A stretch of DNA of 64,000 nt. Origin: Aedoeadaptatus ivorii (GTDB lineage Bacteria; Bacillota; Clostridia; Tissierellales; Peptoniphilaceae). The first letter of the stretch is position 1; every line of letters begins with the position of its first letter. A model generated the notes under the pieces. The model searched no databases. It saw only the letters and a list, made by a program, of their open reading frames with translations, and had not been told where the DNA came from. The stretch spans positions 372,001-436,000 of the forward strand of contig NZ_LR134523.1 in assembly GCF_900638585.1 (NCBI RefSeq), in the 5' to 3' direction. The position numbers were made by a program, and so were the translations under genes. This document shows positions 45,633-57,527 of the stretch, one piece after another.

Positions 45633-46419
45633 GATTTTGGAACTGAAAGATGTGACGAAAGAGTTTTCCGTGGGCAAAAAGACCATCTTCGGCGCCGCGC
45701 CCAAGACGGTAAGGGCGGTCGATCACGTCAGCTTCAGCTTGGGAAGAAAAGAAACCCTAGGCATCGTCGGCGAGAGCGGAAGCGGCAAATCTACATTGGC
45801 GCGCTGTATTTTGGGCCTATATCCCGACGCGCAAGGCGAGGTGCTCTTTGAAGGGAAAAATGTGCTAACGGCAGACAAAAAAGAAATCCGCGCGGTGCGC
45901 CGAAAGATTCAGATGATCTTTCAGGATCCGTACAGTTCGCTGAATCCCCGCATGAGTGCCCGAGAGATCGTGATGGAGCCCTTGATCAATCTGGGGAGCG
46001 ACGACATCCGGCGGCGGGCGGAAGAGACCCTCAAGCTATGCGGTCTTTCTACGCAGCATTTCGAGCGCTATCCCCACGAATTTTCCGGCGGCCAGCGCCA
46101 GCGGATCGGCATCGCCCGGGCGTTGGTGGTAGAGCCGGATCTGATCCTCGCCGATGAACCCACATCGGCGCTGGACGTTTCGATCCAGGCGCAGATTATC
46201 AATCTCCTGGAGGAATTGCAGGAGGAGCGGGATCTGAGCTATATCTTTATCTCGCACAATATCGCCGTGATACAGCATATTTCCGATCGAATCGGCGTCA
46301 TGTATAAGGGCGAATTGGTAGAAATCGGCGACGAAGCGCAGGTCTCCGAGGCGCCGCGACATCCCTATACGAAAAAGCTGCTCGCGGCGATCCCGCCGCC
46401 GGATCCCCATTGCAGATAA
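45625..46419 (+). CDS. Peptide ABC importer ATPase DppF-type
   Basis: 264 aa from the GTG at 45625, 6 bases after GAGGAGG; the ATG at 45619 lies on the RBS. Walker [10 protein letters not shown], signature FSGGQRQRIG, Walker B LILADEPTSALD, and C-terminal HPYTKKLLAAIPP. It overlaps dppD by 8 bases. Somewhat short because it lacks the C-terminal Cys-rich tail. Confidence 0.94.
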   Translation: MDKILELKDVTKEFSVGKKTIFGAAPKTVRAVDHVSFSLGRKETLGIVGESGSGKSTLARCILGLYPDAQGEVLFEGKNVLTADKKEIRAVRRKIQMIFQDPYSSLNPRMSAREIVMEPLINLGSDDIRRRAEETLKLCGLSTQHFERYPHEFSGGQRQRIGIARALVVEPDLILADEPTSALDVSIQAQIINLLEELQEERDLSYIFISHNIAVIQHISDRIGVMYKGELVEIGDEAQVSEAPRHPYTKKLLAAIPPPDPHCR

Positions 46420-46420
46420 A

Positions 46421-46447
46421 AAGCATCCCTCGAGGGATGCTTTTTTT
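46421..46447. terminator. Bidirectional terminator between dppF and ggt
   Basis: AAGCATCCCT and its exact complement form a 10-base stem with a tiny loop; A run before and T run after. Convergent genes. Confidence 0.92.
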
Positions 46448-46456
46448 GATGCGTAT

Positions 46457-48046
46457 TCAATAGAGCGCCGCGATGTAGCCGTCGCAGCGTTTTTCGGTGC
46501 CGCCACAGTAGACGCCGTTTTCGCGCACGAGGATCTGTCCCCGTCCCATATCCAGCTCGTCGCCCGGGATGGTGACCGCATGGCCCGAGGCGCGGAGAAA
46601 ATCGAGGATCTCGGGGGCGTAGGTCGATTCGCACGCAATGCGGTCCTCCCCCGTCCACATAAAGCGTGGCGCGTCCAAGGCGGCCTGGGGATTTGCGCCC
46701 GAGACGAGCAGCCGCAGCAGGGTTTGCACATGGCCCTGGGGCTGCATAAATCCGCCCATCACGCCGAAGGCGGCATAGGGCGCGCCGTCTTTGGTCAAAA
46801 AGCCGGGGATGATGGTGTGATAGGGGCGTTTGCCGCCGGCGAGGATGTTGTCGTGGCCCGCTTCCAAAGAGAAGTTGAGCAGCCGGTTGTTGAGAGAAAT
46901 CCCCGTACCCGGGACCACGACGCCGGATCCGAAGCCGTCGTAATTGGATTGGATCATAGATACCATATTGCCCGCTGTATCTCCCACCGCGAAGTAGACG
47001 GTCGAGGGGGCGAGGGGGTGGCAGTATTCGACGATCTTGGCCGTATCGGCGATGTCGTCGCGGCGGCGTCGGATAAAGGCGTCTGAGAGCAGGTCTTCAC
47101 AGCGCACGCGCATATGATCGGGATCGGTGACGAAGCGGGCACAATCGGTCATGGCGCGCTTCACGGCCTCGACGGTGCGGTGGACGCCCAACGGCGTATC
47201 GAGGTCGATCTTCCAGGGTTTGAGCATCGCCAGGGCCATAAGCACTGAGATGCCGTGGCCGTTGGGGGGCAGTTCGTAAACAGTGGTCCCTTCGAAGTCG
47301 AGGGAGAGCGGCTCTACGCGCAGGGTTTGGTGGGCGGCGAGGTCCGCGGCGGAAAGAAATCCGCCGAAAGTCGCCGAAAATTCCGAGATCTTCTCGGCGA
47401 GCGTGCCGCGGTAGAAGGCCTCGGTTTTGCTTTCTGCGATGGCAATCAGCGTCTCTGCCTGATCGGGATTGGAGAAGATTTCGCCGGGCCGGGGGGCGCG
47501 TCCTTCGGGGGCGAAGGTGTGCCAAAAGGCGTCGAAGACCGGGCCGGTGCAGTGCTTGCGCGTTCTAAGTTCCCGCGCCCACAGAGCCGATACCGTGGGT
47601 GAGATGACGAAGCCGTCCTTTGCATACCGAATGGCGGGGGCGAGCACCTCCAAAAAGGAAAGGGCGCCGAAGGCTTCGTGCACCGTGCGCCAGGCGTCCA
47701 CGGCGCCGGGGACGCCGACGGGTTCGATTCCGTAGGGCGGGATCTTATCGAATCCCTTCTTTTGAAGTGCCTCGGGGGAAATAGACGCGGGGCTCTTGCC
47801 GCTTCCGTTGAAGCCGTAGAGGGCGCCTCCAAAGGAAAATACGGTAAAGAGATCGGAACCCAAGCCATTGGAGGTGGGCTCCACCACGGTTTGGGCCGCC
47901 GCCATGGCGATCGCCGCATCGATCGCGTTTCCGCCTTGCTCTAAAACGGTTCTTCCCGCCTCGGCGGCGAGGGGGGTGGAGGCCAGCGCCATGGCCGGGG
48001 CGTAGACCGCGCTTCGTTTCGAAGGATAGGGATAGCTGTGATACAA
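46457..48046 (-). CDS. ggt: Gamma-glutamyltransferase family hydrolase (YwrD-like)
   Basis: 529 aa from the TTG at 48046, 8 bases after AAAGGAG; a GTG immediately after the RBS is less likely. Ntn-hydrolase precursor. The large-subunit start is MALASTPLAAEAGRTVLEQGGNA. The predicted autocleavage/nucleophile Thr lies in APSTVYFAVGD, followed by GNMVSMIQSNYDGFGSGVV and the small subunit. There is no signal peptide, so it is probably cytoplasmic like YwrD rather than secreted Ggt. Cleaves gamma-glutamyl amides; the physiological substrate is unknown. Confidence 0.9.
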   Translation of the reverse strand: MYHSYPYPSKRSAVYAPAMALASTPLAAEAGRTVLEQGGNAIDAAIAMAAAQTVVEPTSNGLGSDLFTVFSFGGALYGFNGSGKSPASISPEALQKKGFDKIPPYGIEPVGVPGAVDAWRTVHEAFGALSFLEVLAPAIRYAKDGFVISPTVSALWARELRTRKHCTGPVFDAFWHTFAPEGRAPRPGEIFSNPDQAETLIAIAESKTEAFYRGTLAEKISEFSATFGGFLSAADLAAHQTLRVEPLSLDFEGTTVYELPPNGHGISVLMALAMLKPWKIDLDTPLGVHRTVEAVKRAMTDCARFVTDPDHMRVRCEDLLSDAFIRRRRDDIADTAKIVEYCHPLAPSTVYFAVGDTAGNMVSMIQSNYDGFGSGVVVPGTGISLNNRLLNFSLEAGHDNILAGGKRPYHTIIPGFLTKDGAPYAAFGVMGGFMQPQGHVQTLLRLLVSGANPQAALDAPRFMWTGEDRIACESTYAPEILDFLRASGHAVTIPGDELDMGRGQILVRENGVYCGGTEKRCDGYIAALY

Positions 48047-48218
48047 TGGATTCACTCCTTTCTCTATCAGTGTAGACCAGGGGGAACGAATTTTCCAGAC
48101 CGAGGCACAAAAGCCGTAATTCAAGCCGATTGCCGGCCGTTCTGAATTGCAATCACACGGTGTTTATGGTAGGATAGTAACGTTATTGATATACAATTCA
48201 AACAGAGGGGGTGTTAGA

Positions 48219-48455
48219 TTGACCACGTTTTTAAGTATCATAGTGGCGCTGTCGGCGATTGCCTTGATTCTCTCCGTCGTCGTGCAGGAATCGACGCAAG
48301 TGGGATTGGGAACCTTGGACGGCAGCGGAGGCGCTTCTGCGGAGTGGGGTGCCAATCGCGGTACCAGCCGCAAGGAAATGCTGAAGCGGATTACCGTCGT
48401 GACGTCCGTAGTCTTTTTCATTTCTATTATCGTATTGATCGCTGTAACGCAATAA
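48219..48455 (+). CDS. secG: Preprotein translocase subunit SecG
   Basis: 78 aa from the TTG at 48219, 6 bases after GAGGGGG. Two membrane helices flank the conserved cytoplasmic loop VVVQESTQVGLGTLDGSGGASAEWGANRGTS (key residues only: Q, Q, G-L, G, W-G, R-G). Third subunit of SecYEG. The pyrophosphatase gene starts 12 bases later. Confidence 0.93.
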   Translation: MTTFLSIIVALSAIALILSVVVQESTQVGLGTLDGSGGASAEWGANRGTSRKEMLKRITVVTSVVFFISIIVLIAVTQ

Positions 48456-48467
48456 TCAGGAGGAATC

Positions 48468-50471
48468 ATGGATTTTAACATTTTACTCATTGCTCCCGTC
48501 GTGGGGGTAATAGCCATCTTGTTCGGTCTGTATAAGTCTTCTTATGTAGGCAAGCAAGAGGCCGGAGACGAACGCATGAAAGAAATTTCCGGCTACATCC
48601 ACGAAGGGGCCATGGCATTTCTGCAACGGGAATACAAGGCACTCGTCGTATTCGTAATCGCTTTGGCCGTCGTCTTATTCTTCGCCATCAACTGGCAAAC
48701 CGCCGTCTGCTTTATCGTCGGCGCGATTTTCTCGGTATTGGCGGGCTATGTCGGCATGAACACGGCCACCAAGGCCAATGTGCGCACCGCCAACGCCGCC
48801 CACACCAGCGGCATGGCAAAGGCATTGGACATCGCTTTTTCCGGCGGCGCCGTAATGGGCCTGATCGTAGTGGGTCTGGGTATCCTCGGGATCTCCCTGT
48901 TCTACCTCTGGTTCGGCAACCCCGAAATCATCACCGGGTTCTCCCTCGGTGCTTCTTCGATCGCATTGTTTGCCCGCGTGGGCGGCGGTATCTATACCAA
49001 GGCTGCCGACGTCGGTGCGGACTTGGTGGGTAAGGTCGAAGCGGGCATTCCCGAAGACGACCCCCGTAACCCCGCGGTCATCGCCGACAACGTAGGCGAC
49101 AATGTCGGCGACGTCGCCGGCATGGGCGCGGACCTCTTCGAATCCTATGTAGGGGCACTGCTCTCGGTCATCACTTTGGGAACCCTGGCATTTCGTGAAC
49201 AAGGCCTGCAATTCGGCCTCGGCATCGCCGCCATCGGGATTGTGGCATCGATCTTGTCCATGTTCTTTGTAAAGGGCGACAAGAACCCGCAAAAGGCGTT
49301 AAACATCGGTACTTACGTCGCATCCGGCGTGACCATCGTGGCAGCGGGCGTTTTGGCCAACGGCATCTTCGGTTCGCTGACCATGTTTTTCCCGGTTATC
49401 GTCGGCGTTATCGTAGGGCTCACCATCTCCAAGATTACCGAGCACTACACGGCGGCGGAATATAAGCCGGTACAGAGAATCGCAAAAGAATCCGAAACCG
49501 GCGCTTCTACCAATATCATCTCCGGTCTGTCCGTGGGTATGATGTCCACCGTAGGACCGATCATCGTCTTGGCCATCGGCATTATCGCCGCATACGCATT
49601 GGGCGGCGGTAAAGAAAACGCCATCTACGGCCTCTACAGCATCGCACTCGCAGCTGTGGGTATGCTCGCGACCACCGCATCCACCATCGCGGTAGACGCA
49701 TACGGCCCCATCGCCGACAACGCCGGCGGTATCGCCGAAATGTGCGAACTTCCCGAAGAAGTACGCGACATCACCGACTCTTTGGATGCGGTCGGCAACA
49801 CCACCGCAGCTATCGGTAAGGGATTTGCCATCGGCTCTGCAGCTCTGACCGCGCTGTCTCTGTTCGTATCGTATATTCAGGCGACCGGCCTTGCGGGCAT
49901 CGACATTTCCAAGCCCTCGGTTATCGCCGGTACCTTTATCGGCGGTATGCTGCCCTTCGCCTTCTCGGCGCTCACCATGAGTGCGGTGGGTAACGCGGCC
50001 AGTGCCATGATCGACGAGGTACGTCGTCAATTCAAAGACATCCCCGGCATCATGGAAGGCAAGGCGACCCCGGAATACGCCCGTTGCGTAGATATTTCTA
50101 CCACCGCGGCCCTTCGCGAAATGATCGTTCCCGGCATTATCGCCGTCGTCGTCCCCATGCTCGTCGGCTTCCTCTTGGGAACCGAGGCACTGGGCGGACT
50201 CCAAGCCGGTGCGCTGATTACCGGCGTTCTGATGGCGATCTTTATGAGTAATGCCGGCGGCGCTTGGGACAATGCCAAGAAATATATCGAAGGCGGCGCC
50301 CACGGCGGCAAGGGATCCATTGCGCATAAGGCAGCGGTTACCGGCGATACGGTCGGCGACCCCTTCAAGGATACCTCCGGTCCCAGCTTGAACATTTTGA
50401 TCAAGTTGATCACCATCGTCTCCTTGGTATTCGCACCCCTGTTCGTCGCATTCGGAGGCGTGTTCCTCTAA
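48468..50471 (+). CDS. hppA: Membrane-bound ion-translocating pyrophosphatase, K+-dependent type
   Basis: 667 aa, about 16 membrane helices. PPi hydrolysis coupled to H+ and/or Na+ export. Substrate motif [22 protein letters not shown] (key residues) and [12 protein letters not shown], and the second metal motif [25 protein letters not shown] carries Ala at the position where K+-independent enzymes have Lys, so it should need K+; K+-dependent members include the Na+ pumps. RBS AGGAGG. Confidence 0.96.
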   Translation: MDFNILLIAPVVGVIAILFGLYKSSYVGKQEAGDERMKEISGYIHEGAMAFLQREYKALVVFVIALAVVLFFAINWQTAVCFIVGAIFSVLAGYVGMNTATKANVRTANAAHTSGMAKALDIAFSGGAVMGLIVVGLGILGISLFYLWFGNPEIITGFSLGASSIALFARVGGGIYTKAADVGADLVGKVEAGIPEDDPRNPAVIADNVGDNVGDVAGMGADLFESYVGALLSVITLGTLAFREQGLQFGLGIAAIGIVASILSMFFVKGDKNPQKALNIGTYVASGVTIVAAGVLANGIFGSLTMFFPVIVGVIVGLTISKITEHYTAAEYKPVQRIAKESETGASTNIISGLSVGMMSTVGPIIVLAIGIIAAYALGGGKENAIYGLYSIALAAVGMLATTASTIAVDAYGPIADNAGGIAEMCELPEEVRDITDSLDAVGNTTAAIGKGFAIGSAALTALSLFVSYIQATGLAGIDISKPSVIAGTFIGGMLPFAFSALTMSAVGNAASAMIDEVRRQFKDIPGIMEGKATPEYARCVDISTTAALREMIVPGIIAVVVPMLVGFLLGTEALGGLQAGALITGVLMAIFMSNAGGAWDNAKKYIEGGAHGGKGSIAHKAAVTGDTVGDPFKDTSGPSLNILIKLITIVSLVFAPLFVAFGGVFL

Positions 50472-50483
50472 AATACGACAATA

Positions 50484-50508
50484 AAAATGCCCTTCGGGGC
50501 ATTTTTTT
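50484..50508 (+). terminator. Terminator after hppA
   Basis: AAAATGCCC/GGGCATTTT with a UUCG-type loop (TTCG) and a long T run. Confidence 0.92.
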
Positions 50509-50532
50509 ATGCACAAAAACGGATTCTCTGAT

Positions 50533-50549
50533 ATTGACATTCTTTGACC
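50533..50549 (-). promoter_or_regulatory. CtsR operator
   Basis: On the minus strand GGTCAAAGAATGTCAAT matches the CtsR heptad direct repeat (RGTCAAA-NAN-RGTCAAA) in 12 of 14 core positions. It overlaps the -35 hexamer of the ctsR promoter, which explains autorepression. Confidence 0.85.
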
Positions 50550-50562
50550 ATAAACGTATAAT
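50534..50562 (+). promoter_or_regulatory. Sigma-A promoter of the ctsR operon
   Basis: TTGACA at 50534-50539, 17-base spacer, TATAAT at 50557-50562. Perfect hexamers, 23 bases before the ATG. Confidence 0.93.
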
Positions 50563-50585
50563 GATTCTCACGAGAGGGGGTAAAT

Positions 50586-51041
50586 ATGGCACGACTCAGC
50601 AATGTCATCGAAGAATACATTCGTACGCTGCTTGCAGAGAAAGACGGCAATGTAGAGATCAAGCGCAATGTGCTGGCGCAGCATTTCGGCTGCGCGCCCA
50701 GCCAGATCAACTACGTTCTTACCACCCGTTTTACGCCGGTACAGGGGTTTTATGTGGAATCCCGCCGGGGCGGGGGCGGCTATATTCGCATCGTACAGGT
50801 GGAAATCGAGGACAACCGGAAGTATGCGGATCTTCTGCAAGAGGAGATCGGCGATAGTTTGACCCGGATCAACGGAGACCGGATCCTCGACGCGTTGGCG
50901 GAGGGCGGCTTTCTCGACGAGCGGGAAAAGCGGCTGCTCAAGATCGCCCTTTCCGACCGCGCCCTCGCCGCGGCAGGCGATGTACGCAATCGCCTGCGAG
51001 CGGAGATTTTACAGAATGTTTTATTGGGTATCTTCTCTTAA
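50586..51041 (+). CDS. ctsR: Class III heat-shock repressor CtsR
   Basis: 151 aa. N-terminal winged HTH (SNVIEEYIRTLL, then LAQHFGCAPSQINYVLTTRF) with the tetraglycine wing loop RRGGGGYIRI that senses heat and carries the DNA-contact Arg. C-terminal helical domain is the target of McsB arginine phosphorylation. First gene of ctsR-mcsA-mcsB-clpC-radA. Confidence 0.97.
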   Translation: MARLSNVIEEYIRTLLAEKDGNVEIKRNVLAQHFGCAPSQINYVLTTRFTPVQGFYVESRRGGGGYIRIVQVEIEDNRKYADLLQEEIGDSLTRINGDRILDALAEGGFLDEREKRLLKIALSDRALAAAGDVRNRLRAEILQNVLLGIFS

Positions 51042-51053
51042 GGAGGTGGAGGT

Positions 51054-51566
51054 ATGCTCTGTGAACACTGCCACGAAAACGAAGCACAAATTACCTACAC
51101 GACCGTAGAAGGGGATACGACGAAAGAGTTGCATATTTGTCGCAGCTGCTTTCAGGATTTGATCAAAGAAGATTTTCCGACGATGCAGATTCCATCGGTG
51201 GAAATCCAGCCCCTCCTCAAAGAACTCTTTCCTCTGTTCGGCTATGGCGACAGAAAAGACGAAGAGCGGGCCTGCGCGCACTGCAACCGCACGCTCAGGG
51301 AGTTTCAGGAGACGGGGATCCTCGGCTGTGAACACTGCTATGAGGCGTTTTCCGAGGAGCTGTCTCGGATCCTGCCGCGTATACAGGGGGCCAAGAAGCA
51401 TGTGGGCCACAAGCCCCGCGCCGCCTTGTTGCGCGACGAGAAGAGCCGAAAGATCCAGACTTTGCAAGAAGAACTGGAGCGCGCCGTCGCCGAAGAGCGT
51501 TACGAAGACGCCGCCGACCGACGGGATCGAATCAAGGAATTGCGAGAAGATAAAGATGCACAATGA
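51054..51566 (+). CDS. mcsA: McsA, activator of protein arginine kinase
   Basis: 170 aa. Zinc-finger CxxC pairs at CEHCHENEA, CRSCFQ, CAHCNRT and CEHCYEAF, and a C-terminal UVR domain (LQEELERAVAEERYEDAADRRDRI). Binds zinc and stimulates McsB. RBS AAGGAGG. Overlaps mcsB by 11 bases. Confidence 0.95.
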   Translation: MLCEHCHENEAQITYTTVEGDTTKELHICRSCFQDLIKEDFPTMQIPSVEIQPLLKELFPLFGYGDRKDEERACAHCNRTLREFQETGILGCEHCYEAFSEELSRILPRIQGAKKHVGHKPRAALLRDEKSRKIQTLQEELERAVAEERYEDAADRRDRIKELREDKDAQ

Positions 51567-52547
51567 TCAGGTTTTGCTAACGAGCCGAATTCGGCTGGCG
51601 AGAAATATCGAAGGCTATCCGTATCCGTCGACGATGGATAGGGAAGCGGCCCGGGCGCTTACGGAAAAGATCATCGACGCGTTCGAGAAGCGCGAAGATA
51701 CCTGGGTATACCACAAGATTCAGGATATGGCGCCCTTGCAGAGCCTCTATGCGCTGGAAGAGAATCGGATCAGCCCCGAACTGATGAAAAACAAAGAGAT
51801 CGGTTCGTATCTGGAAGGACCGGACAACGAAATCGTCATGTTGATGGAGGAGGATCACCTGCGCATTCAGGATATGCGCAAGGGATTTTTTTTAGACGAA
51901 GAATACGAAAACGTCGCCTCGATCGCGGGCGATCTGGAAGAGCGCTTGCCGGTCTCCTACGATCCCGTACTGGGCTATCTGGCCGCCTGCCCCAGCAATG
52001 TGGGCACGGGCCTGCGCGCCGGGTGTATGATGCATCTTCCCGCCTTGGACACATTGGGGATGGAACAGATTCAGCGCTCTATCACCCGCATGGGCTTTGT
52101 GCTCAGAGGCATTCGCGGCGAGGGTTCCAAGAGCATCGGGCATATCTACCAGATCAGCAACGAGCGGACCCTGGGCCTTACGGAAGAAGAATTCTTGCGA
52201 CGGGCCAAATCGATCGTCGCTGAGGTGGCGGCGCTCGAGCGGATAAAGCGCAAAGAGATGTATCTGGATCACTTGATCGAGCTGGAGGATATGGCGCGGC
52301 GCAGTTACGGAATTCTGCGCAATGCGCGGATTATCGGCTTTGAAGAAGTGATGTTTCACCTCAGCCATATGAAACTCGGGATCGAACTTTTCGTCTTGGA
52401 CCCCAAGCGGGACTTCGACCTTTACGATGCGATGATTCGCCTGGGAAAGGCCCATCTTCAAATGGAGCGGGGCAGTTTTCTCGACGATCGGAGCAGCAAT
52501 ATATATCGCGCCAATACGGTGCGGAAGTTTATCAAGGAGGTATTTTA

Positions 52548-52548
<1 letters not shown>
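51556..52548 (+). CDS. mcsB: Protein arginine kinase McsB
   Basis: 330 aa, slightly shorter than B. subtilis McsB (363). Guanido-kinase fold: nucleotide-binding SRIRLARNIEGYPYP, catalytic-loop CPSNVGTGLRAGCMMHLP, and RGEGSKSIGHIYQISNERTLGLTE. Marks proteins with phosphoarginine for ClpCP. The pArg allosteric site near the C-terminus looks reduced (RANTVRKF). Its stop shares a base with the clpC ATG. Confidence 0.95.
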
Positions 52549-54990
<2,442 letters not shown>

Positions 54991-55001
<11 letters not shown>

Positions 55002-56343
55002 GGGCTATGTATGCGAATCCTGCGGCTACAAGAGTTCGGGGTTTTTCAGCCGCTGCCCGTCGTGTAAGACTTGGAACAGCTTTCGGGAAGTCGGAGAAGA
55101 GGCGGAGGAGAAACGGTCTACGCGCACAAAAAAAGAGGCGAGACCGCTCACTAGTGTGGTGGGCGAAACCAAAAAGCGACTTTCCAGCGGCTATAAGGAA
55201 TTCGACCGCGTGATGGGCGGCGGCATCGTAGAGGATGGGGTGACGATCCTCGCCGCCAAACCCGGTGCGGGAAAATCTACCCTGCTGTTTCAGATCGCCA
55301 ACGCCCTCGCCAAGGACGGCCTGCGCGTCTTGTACGCTTCGGGTGAAGAGAGCGAGAGCCAGGTGAAGATGCGCGCCGAGCGGATCAGCACGGGAATCAG
55401 CGAAAATATCTGGATCTATGCCGGCACCTCTATGGACGATGTGCGCCACTGGATCCGGGAGATCAACCCCGCCGTCATCATATTGGATAGCATTCAGACC
55501 TTTACCCTCGATGCTTTTTCCGCGCGGGCGGGAACGCCCACCCAAACCATGGAATGTGCGAATCTCTTGGTGGACTACGCCAAGAACAAAGGCAAGCCCC
55601 GGGCGGTGTTTATGGTGGGTCAGCTTACCAAGCAGGATTCCCTTGCCGGCGTGCGGGCGTTAGAACACCTGGTAGATACGGTGCTCTTTATCGACCACGA
55701 AATGCAGGAAGAGCTTCGCATTTTGCAGGTGACGAAAAACCGATTCGGTTCCACCGGCGAGATGGGATTTTTCTCGATGACCGAAGCGGGCATGGTCTCG
55801 ATCGACAACCCTTCCTCGCATTTTATGACCGAACGGGCGGAAGGGGGCGAGGTGCCGGGCTCTGCGATGTGCATCGCCAGAGAAGGGACCCGCAGCATTA
55901 TCGTCGAGATCGAAAGTCTCGTCAGTAAGAGCTTTACGCCCTATCCCCAGCGGATCTCCCAGTGTATGGGCAGAGAACAGCTGGGGGTGCTCCTCTCTAT
56001 ATTGGAAGAGCGGGGCGGTCTGTCGCTGTACGACAAGAATGTCGTGGTAAAAACCACCGGCAATCTGAAGCTCAAAGAAGGGGCTGCGAATCTCGCGGCC
56101 ATCCTTTCGATCGCATCGGCATTTCGCAACAAGCCCCTTCCACGGGACGTGCTCTTTATCGGCGATGTGGGACTCACCGGAGAGATTAAAAATGTCCCCT
56201 CTCTCCAGTCGCGCATTCGCGAAGGGGAGCGGATGGGATTTCGCACCATCTACGTGCCCCTGGGCGCGCGCATCGAAGGGGGAGGAAAAGCGGAGATTCG
56301 GTCTCGGCGTCTTTTATCGGAAGTCGTTCGGGAACTCTTGTAA
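54991..56343 (+). CDS. radA: DNA repair protein RadA
   Basis: 450 aa. N-terminal zinc finger CESCGYKSSGFFSRCPSC, RecA-like ATPase with Walker A KPGAGKST, RadA-specific KNRFGSTGE, and C-terminal Lon-protease-like domain. Branch-migration helicase in recombination. Location after clpC is the usual Firmicute order. Confidence 0.97.
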
Positions 56344-56358
56344 ACAAGGAGACGCACA

Positions 56359-56727
56359 ATGGACTATTACGAGAATCTGCTCGGGCTTTTTGCCGGGGGA
56401 ACGGCGATGATGATCGCCTTGATCGTCGCCATCATCTATATGGTGGCGTGGTGGAAATTGTTCGAAAAAGCGGGGGAAGCGGGGATCGCATCGATCATTC
56501 CCATCTACAACACCGTCGTGCTTGCGCGCATCGTCTACGGATCGGGTTGGTTTGCGCTTTTGCTCCTCTTGCCCGGGATCGGTGCGGTCTATGTGCCGAT
56601 CACGACTTTCTTGTTGATGCGCCGATTTGATCGCAGCGTGCTGTTCAGCTTTTTGGCCATATGGATTCCGTTTTTGGTCCTCGTGCCGGCCTTTGGAGAC
56701 GATCTGTATTTGGGACCGATCCGTTGA
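56359..56727 (+). CDS. DUF5684 small membrane protein
   Basis: 122 aa, about four hydrophobic segments. AWWKLFEKAGEAGIASIIPIYN is the recognisable DUF5684 core, often found in Firmicutes as a short orphan or attached to signal peptidases. RBS AAGGAGA. Last gene of the ctsR operon, ending at a very long hairpin. Confidence 0.75.
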   Translation: MDYYENLLGLFAGGTAMMIALIVAIIYMVAWWKLFEKAGEAGIASIIPIYNTVVLARIVYGSGWFALLLLLPGIGAVYVPITTFLLMRRFDRSVLFSFLAIWIPFLVLVPAFGDDLYLGPIR

Positions 56728-56778
56728 TTTCATAAAAATAAGCCATCGAGATTGACTCGATGGCTTATTTTTATGAAA
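56728..56778. terminator. 23-bp perfect-stem bidirectional terminator
   Basis: Arms 56728-56750 and 56756-56778 are exact complements around loop ATTGA. The A/T-rich base supplies T runs on both strands. It ends the ctsR operon and the opposing L25 gene, whose stop is 5 bases away. Confidence 0.9.
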
Positions 56779-56782
56779 AAGA

Positions 56783-57445
56783 TTATTCGGCGTCTTCTTC
56801 TTCTTCCTCGTCGGATTCGGTTTCGTCGACGGTGGGTACGTCGGCTGTTTCTGCTTCTTCCGCATCTTCGTCTTCTTCGATGATTTCTTCGCGGGGTTCT
56901 TGGAGGGAAGCGACGGCTTCTTCCGCATCGGTGAGGACTTCGATGTCTTCGATCTTAAAGACATCCAAGTCTTCGACGGTGAGGGTATCGCCGATCTCCA
57001 TATCTGCGACATTGACAACGGCTTCGGAAGGAAGATTGGTCGGCAGACATTCGACTTCGACTTCTTCCAACAGTTGCAACAATACGGAGGGTTGTACCTT
57101 GATATCGTCTCTGCCTTCGAGGACGACGGGAATCATCAACTTGATCTTTTCCTTCAGGTTGACGCCGTAGGCATCGAAGTGCAGGAGTTGGTTTTTGAAG
57201 GGGTGCTCTTGAATTTCCTTAAACAGGATCTTCTTGGAGTTGCCGTCCAATTCCGCATCCACCAGAGCGGAGGTACCGGCTACGTCTACGATTTTACGCA
57301 ACTCGTTGGCCTTGGCGACGATGGCTACCGGCTCTTCGCCTTTGGCATAGTAAATGCCGGGGACCAGACCTTCCGTTCTATTCTTCTTGGCGCCGGCAGT
57401 ACCGGTGCCTTCGCGTTTTTCTAAATGTAATTTAAGTTCTGTCAT
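56783..57445 (-). CDS. rplY: 50S ribosomal protein L25 / general stress protein Ctc
   Basis: 220 aa, two-domain TL5/Ctc type. The N-terminal 5S-rRNA-binding domain (1-92) opens LHLEKREGTGTAGAKKNRTEGLVPGIYY; the C-terminal beta domain covers 95-180. A long acidic tail (EEDEDAEEAE... to the end) follows. RBS AAGGAGG. Confidence 0.95.
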   Translation of the reverse strand: MTELKLHLEKREGTGTAGAKKNRTEGLVPGIYYAKGEEPVAIVAKANELRKIVDVAGTSALVDAELDGNSKKILFKEIQEHPFKNQLLHFDAYGVNLKEKIKLMIPVVLEGRDDIKVQPSVLLQLLEEVEVECLPTNLPSEAVVNVADMEIGDTLTVEDLDVFKIEDIEVLTDAEEAVASLQEPREEIIEEDEDAEEAETADVPTVDETESDEEEEEDAE

Positions 57446-57476
57446 TTCGTATCCTCCTTAGTTTACTCGACAATAA

Positions 57477-57482
57477 ATTATA
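57477..57482 (-). promoter_or_regulatory. -10 element of the L25/Ctc promoter
   Basis: TATAAT on the minus strand, 31 bases upstream of the ATG. No convincing -35 is visible. Confidence 0.55.
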
Positions 57483-57527
57483 TCCTAAAATCAGCGCAAT
57501 TTCCACGTTTTCGCGCATTTTTCCGAA

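Noticed and set aside
49299-50540. 413-codon open frame antisense to hppA
   Set aside because: Gly/Asp/His-rich shadow of a conserved membrane protein gene; no start signal and no recognisable domain.
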